Shown piece after piece: positions 1-5,505 of a DNA stretch of 6,174 nucleotides. Source of the stretch: Gemmatimonadota bacterium (GTDB lineage: Bacteria; Gemmatimonadota; Gemmatimonadetes; Gemmatimonadales; GWC2-71-9). The notes below the pieces were generated by a model, which saw only the letters and a list, made by a program, of their open reading frames with translations, searched no databases and was not told the origin of the DNA. Both the position numbers and the translations under genes were made by a program. The stretch spans positions 1 through 6,174 of the forward strand of contig QHVD01000040.1 of the NCBI GenBank assembly GCA_003222235.1. The letters run 5' to 3'. Positions within the stretch are counted from its first letter, which is position 1. Each line of letters begins with the position of its first letter.

Positions 1-258
1 CTGGTGCACGAGGTCTTCCCCGCGGATGAGTACTGGGACCAGGTGATGCTGTATGCGAAGCAGTTTTGTCCGCCCCGGAAGGCGTCGAAGGCCGTGGGTC
101 TGATCAAGCGGTCGGTGCAATCGGGCGCCGAGGTCCCGTTCGAGTCCGGCCTCACGCTCGAGCGCGAGCTGCAGCAGCAACTGTTCCAGAGCGACGATGC
201 GAAGGAAGGGATCGCCGCCTACGTGGAGAAGCGGGTGGCGGACTTCAAGGGCCGGTGA
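1..258 (+). CDS. Enoyl-CoA hydratase/isomerase (crotonase family), C-terminal part
   Basis: The gene is cut by the left edge of the window, leaving 85 residues in frame 1 and a TGA at 256-258. Crotonases are about 260 residues long, so this is the last third. The C-terminal helices are typical: a helix with AKQFCPPRKASKAVGLIKR, an ERELQQQLFQS segment, then DDAKEGIAAYVEKRVADFKG, matching the family ending in which a D-x-x-EG-x-x-A-x-x-EKR stretch closes the fold. The oxyanion-hole and catalytic-glutamate region lies upstream of the window, so hydratase and isomerase cannot be told apart. Its stop overlaps the start of the aldehyde dehydrogenase (GTGA at 255-258), so it belongs to the same operon and probably supplies a beta-oxidation-type step on the CoA-bound product. 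Position 4 is an internal Val codon, not a start. Confidence 0.9.
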   Translation: MVHEVFPADEYWDQVMLYAKQFCPPRKASKAVGLIKRSVQSGAEVPFESGLTLERELQQQLFQSDDAKEGIAAYVEKRVADFKGR

Positions 259-1676
259 AAACCGAGCTGTTGATCGGGAACGAGTGGCGGGCCGCCGCGA
301 GGCGCTATTGCCTCGTCAACCCCGCCACGGAGGAGCCACTCGCCGAGGTGGCCGAGGCGGGCGAGGCGGAGATCGATGCCGCCGTGCAGGCCGCCCGGGC
401 CTGTCTCGAGTCGAAGCAGTGGCGCGAGCTGCCGGCGCGCAAGCGCGGCCTGCTGTTGTTCCGTCTGGCCGACCTGCTGGAGCAGCGGGCGAACGAGATC
501 GCCGAGGTCGAGACCAGGAACAACGGCAAGCCGCTGTTCGAGTCGAAGATCGACGTCGCGATGGCGATCGAAACGTTCCGCTACTACGCGGGCTGGGCCG
601 ACAAGCTCACGGGCGACACGCTGCCGGTGAGCGGCAACTTTTTCACCTACACGCTGCGCGAGCCGGTCGGCGTCGTGGCGGCGATCGTGCCGTGGAACTT
701 CCCGCTCAACCTCGCCACGTGGAAGGTCGCCCCCGCCCTGGCGGCGGGGTGCACGGTGGTTCTGAAGCCGGCGCATGAAACGCCGCTCACGGCGCTGATG
801 CTGGGCGAGCTCGCCATCGAGGCGGGCTTCCCCGCCGGGGCCCTGAACGTCGTGCCGGGCCCGGGATCGACCGCCGGCGCGGCGCTGGTGCGGCACCCGG
901 GGGTCGACAAGATCGCGTTCACCGGCTCGACGGAAGTCGGCCGGTGGATCATGCGGGAAGCGGCGGGCACGCTGAAGCGCGTGACGCTCGAGCTCGGTGG
1001 CAAGAGCCCGAACATCGTCTTCGCGGACGCGGACCTCGCGGCGGCCGTGCGCGGCGCGCAGAACGGGATCTTCTACGGCAAGGGCGAGGTGTGCGCCGCG
1101 GGGTCGCGGCTACTCGTCGAGAAAGCGGTGCACGACCAGCTCATCGAGGAGCTCGCCGAGCGGGCGAAGAAGCTCACGCCGGGCGACCCGTTCGAGAAGA
1201 ACACGCGCTTGGGCGCGATCGTGTCCCGGCGGCAACAGGAGACGGTCCTCTCCTATATCGAGGCCGGTAAGAAGGAAGGCGCGCGCCTCGTCGCAGGCGG
1301 GAATCCCGCCAAGGTGAACGGCAAGGGCTACTATGTCGAGGCGACCGTGTTCGACGCCGCGCGTCCCGGCATGAAGATCGTGGACGAGGAGATCTTCGGG
1401 CCCGTGCTCGCGGTGCTGACGTTCGAAAACGAAGCCCAGGGCATCGAGCTCGCCAACCGCTCGATGTACGGGCTCGCCGCGGGGATCTGGACGAAGGACA
1501 TCCAAAAGGCCGTCGCCCGGGCGATCAAGGCAGGGACGGTCTGGGTGAACACGTACAACTTCTATGATCCGGCCGCACCGTTCGGTGGCTACAAGGCTTC
1601 CGGGTTCGGGCGGGACCTGGGGCGGGAAGCGCTCGACAACTACACGGAGACGAAGACGGTCTGGGTGGGACTGTGA
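255..1676 (+). CDS. NAD(P)+-dependent aldehyde dehydrogenase
   Basis: A complete 473-residue ALDH-superfamily enzyme oxidising an aldehyde to an acid in the cytoplasm. Visible landmarks are the PWNFP motif with oxyanion Asn148, Lys171 in VVLKP (cofactor ribose binding), the FTGSTEVG Rossmann loop (222-229), general base Glu246 in LELGGKSPN, nucleophile Cys280 in GEVCAAGSR, and EEIFGP (378-383) with Glu379. The reading frame stays open upstream to 66, but that part overlaps the crotonase and is not ALDH-like. GTG at 255 gives the expected N-terminus (LLIGNEWR, then NPATEEPLAEV) and has AAGG at 247-250, 4 nt upstream. The CAAGSR nucleophile loop is of the betaine-aldehyde/phenylacetaldehyde dehydrogenase kind. 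As I recall the families, PaaZ and BoxD semialdehyde dehydrogenases carry a KCTAIRR-type loop, so this enzyme is not an obvious member of either. Context suggests a CoA-linked semialdehyde or an aromatic aldehyde as substrate, but this is inference. Family call is firm; substrate unknown. Confidence 0.95.
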   Translation: MKTELLIGNEWRAAARRYCLVNPATEEPLAEVAEAGEAEIDAAVQAARACLESKQWRELPARKRGLLLFRLADLLEQRANEIAEVETRNNGKPLFESKIDVAMAIETFRYYAGWADKLTGDTLPVSGNFFTYTLREPVGVVAAIVPWNFPLNLATWKVAPALAAGCTVVLKPAHETPLTALMLGELAIEAGFPAGALNVVPGPGSTAGAALVRHPGVDKIAFTGSTEVGRWIMREAAGTLKRVTLELGGKSPNIVFADADLAAAVRGAQNGIFYGKGEVCAAGSRLLVEKAVHDQLIEELAERAKKLTPGDPFEKNTRLGAIVSRRQQETVLSYIEAGKKEGARLVAGGNPAKVNGKGYYVEATVFDAARPGMKIVDEEIFGPVLAVLTFENEAQGIELANRSMYGLAAGIWTKDIQKAVARAIKAGTVWVNTYNFYDPAAPFGGYKASGFGRDLGREALDNYTETKTVWVGL

Positions 1677-1677
1677 G

Positions 1678-1727
1678 GACGGTAGAAGACGGTAGAAGAC
1701 GGTAGAAGACGGTAGAGGACGGTAGAG
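1678..1727 (+). repeat. Five-copy 10-bp tandem repeat in the ALDH-thiolase gap
   Basis: Five head-to-tail copies of GACGGTAGAR with no spacer. Copies 1-3 end in AA, and copies 4-5 end in AG. The array fills nearly all of the 53-nt gap between the aldehyde dehydrogenase stop (1674-1676) and the thiolase ATG (1730). Each unit contains TAG. Because the period is 10, the five TAGs (1683, 1693, 1703, 1713, 1723) fall in all three forward frames. The A-to-G change in the last two copies creates GAGG at 1715-1718 and 1725-1728, the only Shine-Dalgarno-like sequences before the thiolase, though at poor spacings (11 nt and 1 nt). No promoter or terminator hairpin is apparent. Its function, if any, is unknown; replication slippage could change copy number. 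Confidence 0.93.
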
Positions 1728-1729
1728 GC

Positions 1730-2923
1730 ATGTCAGATCGCGAGGCGTACATCTGGGCGGCTCTGAGGACCCCTGTCGGGAAGCACGGGGGCTCGCTCGC
1801 GTCCGTGCGCGCCGATGATCTCGCGGCCATTCCGATCAAGGCGCTGGTCGAGCGGACGGGCGTCGATCCGCTCACGATCGACGACGTGATCCTCGGCTGC
1901 ACGAACCAGGGGGGTGAGGACAACCGCAACGTCGCACGCATGGCGCTCCTCCTCGCCGGCCTCCCGGTGGAAGTCCCCGGCCAAACGGTGAATCGGCTGT
2001 GCGGCTCGGGGCTCCAGGCCGTGGCGAGCGCGGCGCAGGCGATCAAGGCGGGCGAAGGAGAGATCTTCATTGCGGGCGGAGTCGAAAACATGACCCGCGC
2101 GCCGTACGTGATGCTCAAGGCCGGCGAGCCGTGGAGCCGCAGGGCCCCCGAGGTCGCCGACACCACGCTGGGCTGGCGGTTCACGAACCCGCGCCTAAAG
2201 AAGGAATGGACGATCTCCCTGGGCGAGACTGCCGAGGTGGTTGGGGAGCGGTACAAGATCGGCCGTGCGGAGCAGGACGCGTTCGCCGTGGAGAGCCAGC
2301 GGCGCGCCGAGCAGGCACTGAAAACGTGCGTGTTCACGGATGAAATCGTCCCCGTGTCCCTCTCCGATGGCTCGACGTTTGCAAGGGACGAGTACCCGCG
2401 GCCGGGAACGACGCTCGAGGCCGTCGGGAAGCTCAAACCGGCGTTCAAGCGGGATGGGACGGTGACGGCAGCGAGCTCGAGCGGGATAAACGACGGCGCG
2501 GCGGCGCTGCTGGTTACGGGCGGACAGGCGGACGGGCGGACGGGTGGACTGAAACCGCTCGCGCGAATAGTGGCCACGGCAGTGGCGGGAGTTGACCCGA
2601 GCTGTATGGGGCTGGGGCCGATTCCGGCCACGCAAAAGGCGCTCAACCGCGCCGGGATGACAATCGATCAGATCGACCTGGTGGAGCTGAACGAGGCGTT
2701 CGCTGCGCAGGCGATCGCCTGCATACGGGAGTTGAAGCTCGACCCCGACAGAGTCAACATCTACGGCGGCGCGATCGCGCTGGGTCACCCGCTCGGCGCC
2801 ACGGGCGCGCGGGTGCTCACGACTCTGGTGCACGCATTGCGCCGGACGAATTCGCGCTACGGCTTGGCAACCATGTGCATCGGCGTCGGTCAGGGGATCG
2901 CGATGGTCGTGGAGCGCGTCTGA
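1730..2923 (+). CDS. 3-oxoadipyl-CoA thiolase (PaaJ/PcaF-like acetyl-CoA acyltransferase)
   Basis: A complete 397-residue thiolase, the usual length for the family. It probably cleaves 3-oxoadipyl-CoA (or its didehydrosuberyl analogue) with CoA to acetyl-CoA and succinyl-CoA. The catalytic set is present: nucleophile Cys91 in NRLCGSGLQAV, NEAF at 321-324, His353 in GGAIALGHPLGATGAR, and Cys383 in TMCIGVGQGIAM. The subtype is suggested by GCTNQGGEDNRNVARMA (close to PcaF/PaaJ GCANQAGEDNRNVARMA), TTLGWRFTNP after GGVENMTRAPYV, and the VVERV C-terminus. The ATG at 1730 places EAYIWAALRTPVGKHGG where thiolases begin. A segment that is normally a charged helix, between ALLV and LKPLARI, is here TGGQADGRTGG and is encoded by a short tandem repeat, without changing overall length. 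The stop overlaps the next start (TGATG at 2921-2925). A general acetyl-CoA acetyltransferase is the alternative, but the motifs and neighbours favour the aromatic-pathway enzyme. Confidence 0.9.
   Translation: MSDREAYIWAALRTPVGKHGGSLASVRADDLAAIPIKALVERTGVDPLTIDDVILGCTNQGGEDNRNVARMALLLAGLPVEVPGQTVNRLCGSGLQAVASAAQAIKAGEGEIFIAGGVENMTRAPYVMLKAGEPWSRRAPEVADTTLGWRFTNPRLKKEWTISLGETAEVVGERYKIGRAEQDAFAVESQRRAEQALKTCVFTDEIVPVSLSDGSTFARDEYPRPGTTLEAVGKLKPAFKRDGTVTAASSSGINDGAAALLVTGGQADGRTGGLKPLARIVATAVAGVDPSCMGLGPIPATQKALNRAGMTIDQIDLVELNEAFAAQAIACIRELKLDPDRVNIYGGAIALGHPLGATGARVLTTLVHALRRTNSRYGLATMCIGVGQGIAMVVERV
2520..2551 (+). repeat. 8-bp tandem repeat inside the thiolase gene
   Basis: Four consecutive 8-bp units, GCGGACAG, GCGGACGG, GCGGACGG and GTGGACTG, lie within the thiolase reading frame and encode a Gly-rich stretch (GGQADGRTGGL, about residues 264-274). 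Eight is not a multiple of three, so gain or loss of one unit would shift the frame and remove the C-terminal active-site residues. Only changes by three units keep frame. The segment corresponds to a surface helix and loop between GINDGAAALL and LKPLARI in relatives, so Gly-rich substitution is probably tolerated. Confidence 0.85.
2911..2914 (+). promoter_or_regulatory. Ribosome binding site for the PaaG-like gene
   Basis: GGAG inside the last thiolase codons, 8 nt before the ATG at 2923. It supports that ATG over the earlier in-frame ATG at 2875, which would add 16 residues fully overlapping the thiolase active-site end and unlike the crotonase N-terminus. Confidence 0.6.
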
Positions 2924-3693
2924 TGGCGGCCTACGAGCGGGTGTTGGTGGAGATCGACGGCGGGATCGGGACGCTGACGCTGAACCGTCCCGAGAAGCTC
3001 AACGCCTTCGACCGCGAGCTGTGCCGGGATCTGGTGGAGGCGCTGGAGCTGCTCGCGAAGAGCGAGGCGGTGCGGGTCGTCGTCATCACGGGTGCGGGTC
3101 GCGCATTCTCGGCGGGCGCGGATCTGAACACGCTCGGCACGGACCTCCCGGCGCTCGTGGCGGCCGGCAAGGATGTGGTGCTCACCATCCGGGCCGCACC
3201 CAAGCCGGTCCTCGCGGCGGTGAACGGGCCCGCAGCCGGGGGCGGCGCGAATCTGGCGCTCGCCTGCGACTATCGCATCGGTTCCGATCAGGCGTCGATC
3301 GGGCAGGTGTTTCACAAGCTCGGGCTCGTCCCCGACTGGGGCGGCAGCTTCTTCCTGCCGCGGCTCGTCGGGCCGTCGAAGGCACTGGAGCTGGTGTGGA
3401 GCGCGCGCATGGTCCCCGCGACCGAGGCTCTCGCGCTGGGGCTGCTCGACCGAGTGGTGTCAGACGCCGAGCTGCCCGGCGAAGCGCGACGGCTGGCGCA
3501 GGTGTGGGCAGCCCAGCCTGCTGCCGCCGTGCGGCGCGCCAAGGAAGCCGTGTACATCAGTGAGGTGACCTCGCTCGCGTCGATGCTCGACCTCGAGATC
3601 GCGCAGCAGAACGAATTGTTCGCCACTCCGGAGGCGCGCGAGCGCATCGGAGCGGCCGTGCCCAAGAGGAGTGCGAGATGGTCCGCAAGCTGA
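2923..3693 (+). CDS. PaaG-like enoyl-CoA isomerase (crotonase family)
   Basis: A complete 256-residue crotonase starting at the ATG of a TGATG overlap with the thiolase. Oxyanion-hole segments are present: AFSAGADL (61-68) and NGPAAGGGANLALACD (101-116). The two glutamates used by hydratases (rat Glu144 and Glu164, 20 residues apart) are replaced by Asn110 and Phe130, so it is unlikely to hydrate a double bond. It has Asp138 in GLVPDWGGSFFLPRL. PaaG (1,2-epoxyphenylacetyl-CoA isomerase) also lacks both Glu and has an equivalent catalytic Asp in GLIPDCGG. The likely role is therefore isomerisation of an aryl-CoA epoxide and/or double-bond shifting in the ring-opened CoA ester. The gene immediately precedes the diiron oxygenase and overlaps it by 16 nt, which fits a shared pathway. 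The C-terminus (PKRSARWSAS) departs from the usual EKR-x-P-x-F ending, perhaps because it is constrained by the overlap. Crotonase family is certain; PaaG-type isomerase is well supported; exact substrate is inferred. Confidence 0.88.
   Translation: MAAYERVLVEIDGGIGTLTLNRPEKLNAFDRELCRDLVEALELLAKSEAVRVVVITGAGRAFSAGADLNTLGTDLPALVAAGKDVVLTIRAAPKPVLAAVNGPAAGGGANLALACDYRIGSDQASIGQVFHKLGLVPDWGGSFFLPRLVGPSKALELVWSARMVPATEALALGLLDRVVSDAELPGEARRLAQVWAAQPAAAVRRAKEAVYISEVTSLASMLDLEIAQQNELFATPEARERIGAAVPKRSARWSAS
3667..3671 (+). promoter_or_regulatory. Strong ribosome binding site for the diiron oxygenase
   Basis: AGGAG lies 6 nt upstream of the ATG at 3678, inside the 3' end of the PaaG-like gene. It is the best Shine-Dalgarno match in the window. 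It fixes the oxygenase start, and hence the 16-nt overlap, and suggests the oxygenase is translated more efficiently than its neighbours. Confidence 0.75.
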
Positions 3694-4805
3694 ACAACTT
3701 CGACGAATGGATCGACTACTTCCGCTACTGGCAGGACTCGAGCGGCCAGCCCCAGGGCGAGATCCGCAACTTCAAGTTGGAGGCGAAGTTCGGGGACCAG
3801 GAGGTGCCGCACATCGAGTTCGGGCACTACCGGGGCCAGCGCAAGTGGCCGACGGTGATGCACATCCCGGACCAGCGCATCCGCGACGCCCTACTGAACC
3901 TGATCGTTTATCAGGGCGATACCGAGTTCGCTTCGGTCGAGCAGCAACGCAATCTCCTGACCCACGCGCCGAGCGACTACGACTTGCTGGCCCTAATGCG
4001 GGTGATGACCGAGGAGATGCGCCACGGCTGGCAGATGTCGTACCTGCTCTGCTGGCACTTCGGCGATGAAGGCAGGCGTGAGGCGGCGAAGCTGCTCGAG
4101 CGCCGCGCCGACGAAGGAGAGCGCCTGCTCGGATCGTTCAACGAGCTCGTCGACAACTGGCTCGACTTCTTCACCTACGCCCAGTTCATCGATCGCGACG
4201 GCAAGTTCCAGCTGACGATGCTCGCCGTCTCGGCCTTCGACCCTCTGTCGCGCTCCATGAACCCGATGCTCAAGGAGGAATCGTTCCACCTGGGCACCGG
4301 GAACAACGGCCTGCTGCGGATCGTGAAGGCGGGCAAGATGCCACCCGAGGTGATGCAGCGCTTCTTCTATAAGTGGATCCCCACTGCCTTCGACCTGTTC
4401 GGCACGGACAACTCCTCCTCGGCGCACTGGGCGTACGTCTGGGGGCTGAAGGGGCGCTACGACGAGCGCGAGAACCAGTCGGAGGCCGACAAGGCGAAGC
4501 TCAACGAGCACAGCCGCGAGCTGTACCGGCAGGAGATCACGAAGCTCGTCGAGCGCCTGAACCTGTTCATCCCGGAGCGGGAGCGGCACCTCAAGGTCCC
4601 CGATCTCAAGTTCAACCGGAAGATCGGGATGTACGCGCACAAGCTGTACACGGTCGAGGGCGAGCCGATCGACGATCCGGAGAAGTACAAGGCTTACCTG
4701 AAGACGGTGCTGCCCCAGCCCGAGCACTACACGATCGTGCACGATATCGAGAAGGAACCGGACTGGATCGAGGCAAAGAAGGCGGACAGCCTGCTGAAGC
4801 AATAG
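3678..4805 (+). CDS. Diiron aryl-CoA oxygenase, PaaA/BoxB-like
   Basis: A complete 375-residue protein of the ferritin-like phenylacetate-catabolism oxygenase group. A four-helix diiron site can be read: Glu83 (DTEFASVEQQ), Glu113-x-x-His116 (TEEMRH), an Asp in IDRDGKFQL (172 or 174), and Glu201-x-x-His204 (KEESFH). An Asp rather than Glu on the third helix, the RDGKFQL...FDPLSRSM stretch, and the 30-residue Glu83-Glu113 spacing recall benzoyl-CoA epoxidase BoxB. EESFH is shared with PaaA. Length is between PaaA (about 310) and BoxB (about 470). The C-terminal part (262-375) is a charged helix followed by HLKVPDLKF and YTVEGEPIDDPEKYKAYLKTVLP, which I do not recognise as a named domain. Such enzymes use O2 and reductant to epoxidise the ring of an aryl-CoA. 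Partners normally needed (PaaB/C/D/E or the BoxA reductase) are not in the window. Family call is strong; substrate (phenylacetyl-CoA, benzoyl-CoA or another) is open. Confidence 0.85.
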   Translation: MVRKLNNFDEWIDYFRYWQDSSGQPQGEIRNFKLEAKFGDQEVPHIEFGHYRGQRKWPTVMHIPDQRIRDALLNLIVYQGDTEFASVEQQRNLLTHAPSDYDLLALMRVMTEEMRHGWQMSYLLCWHFGDEGRREAAKLLERRADEGERLLGSFNELVDNWLDFFTYAQFIDRDGKFQLTMLAVSAFDPLSRSMNPMLKEESFHLGTGNNGLLRIVKAGKMPPEVMQRFFYKWIPTAFDLFGTDNSSSAHWAYVWGLKGRYDERENQSEADKAKLNEHSRELYRQEITKLVERLNLFIPERERHLKVPDLKFNRKIGMYAHKLYTVEGEPIDDPEKYKAYLKTVLPQPEHYTIVHDIEKEPDWIEAKKADSLLKQ

Positions 4806-4812
4806 AGATGAC

Positions 4813-5505
4813 GTGACGAAGCCGCTCGTCATCGCCCACCGGGGCGCGTCGGCGCGCGAGGTCGAGAACTCGCTCGCCGCTTTCCGCGCCGCGGCGGGCC
4901 TGGGCTCCGACGGCGTAGAGCTCGACATCCACGCCACCGCGGACGGCGCCCTGATCGTCCATCACGACGAGAAAATCGGCGGTGTGCACCACATCCCCTA
5001 CCTCACGGCCAAGCGGGTGCGCGAGCTCCGGCTGGCGAACGGCGAGCCGATCCCCACCCTGGCCGATGCGCTCGAAGCGGTCGGGCCGAGGTTGCAGGCA
5101 TTCGTCGAGGTGAAGTCCCTGGCGCCCCAGTTCGACGACCGCCTGTTCGACGCCCTGGCCGCCGGGCCCAACCCCTCCGGGTACGCGGTGCATGGCTTCG
5201 ACCACCGCATCGTGAGGCGGCTGGGGCTCGAGCGCCCCGGCCTGCGCTGCGGCGTGCTGAGCTCGTCCTACCCGGTGCGCCCCCTCGCGCCGCTCGAGGA
5301 CGCAGGCGCCACGATCCTGTGGCAGGAGCGGCAGCTCGTCGACCAGACCCTGGTCGATGCCCTGCACGGCGCGGCCATGCACATCTTCGTGTGGACCGTG
5401 GACGATCCGATGGAGATGCGGCGCTTGCTCGGCTTCGGCGTGGACGGGGTATGCACGAATCGCCCGGACGTCGGCCGGCATGCGGTCGACGCCCTCGCCG
5501 CATGA
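4813..5505 (+). CDS. Glycerophosphodiester phosphodiesterase (cytoplasmic, GDPD family)
   Basis: A complete 230-residue GDPD TIM-barrel protein without a signal peptide. It hydrolyses glycerophosphodiesters to glycerol-3-phosphate and an alcohol. Family motifs are HRGAS with catalytic His9 and Arg10, Glu18-Asn19, GVELDIHAT with metal ligands Glu36 and Asp38, HHDE with the second catalytic His51, VEVKS (Glu99, Lys101), FVWTVDDP, and the closing GVDGVCTNRPD. The start is GTG at 4813, 7 nt after the oxygenase stop. The ATG at 4808 is followed by TGA after one codon and cannot be the start. Only a weak purine stretch (TAGAGA) precedes the GTG, so coupling to upstream translation is likely. Its stop overlaps the next start (ATGA). 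Nothing in aromatic CoA metabolism calls for this activity. It may be a passenger gene, serve phospholipid recycling, or act on an unusual phosphodiester. Confidence 0.93.
   Translation: MTKPLVIAHRGASAREVENSLAAFRAAAGLGSDGVELDIHATADGALIVHHDEKIGGVHHIPYLTAKRVRELRLANGEPIPTLADALEAVGPRLQAFVEVKSLAPQFDDRLFDALAAGPNPSGYAVHGFDHRIVRRLGLERPGLRCGVLSSSYPVRPLAPLEDAGATILWQERQLVDQTLVDALHGAAMHIFVWTVDDPMEMRRLLGFGVDGVCTNRPDVGRHAVDALAA

Noticed and set aside
66..254. Upstream extension of the aldehyde dehydrogenase frame to an ATG at 66
   Set aside because: The added 63 residues are Arg/Gly/Ala-rich, overlap the conserved crotonase C-terminus in another frame and do not resemble an ALDH N-terminus; GTG at 255 gives the expected start.
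1677..1729. CRISPR array or promoter/terminator in the repeat gap
   Set aside because: The 10-bp units have no spacers, no inverted repeat or T-run is present, and no convincing -35/-10 pair can be seen.
1525..2646. 373-codon open frame on the minus strand across the thiolase
   Set aside because: Ser/Pro/Arg-rich composition with no recognisable motif, antisense to a thiolase with intact catalytic residues; a high-GC shadow.
2875..2922. Earlier ATG for the PaaG-like gene
   Set aside because: It would add 16 residues unlike the family N-terminus (HRRRSGDRDG type) and lies wholly within the thiolase; the ATG at 2923 has GGAG at good spacing.
3993..4937. 314-codon open frame on the minus strand across the oxygenase
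   Set aside because: Composition (Leu/Val/Arg/Glu-rich) mirrors antisense reading of GC-biased codons; the plus-strand gene has clear diiron motifs.
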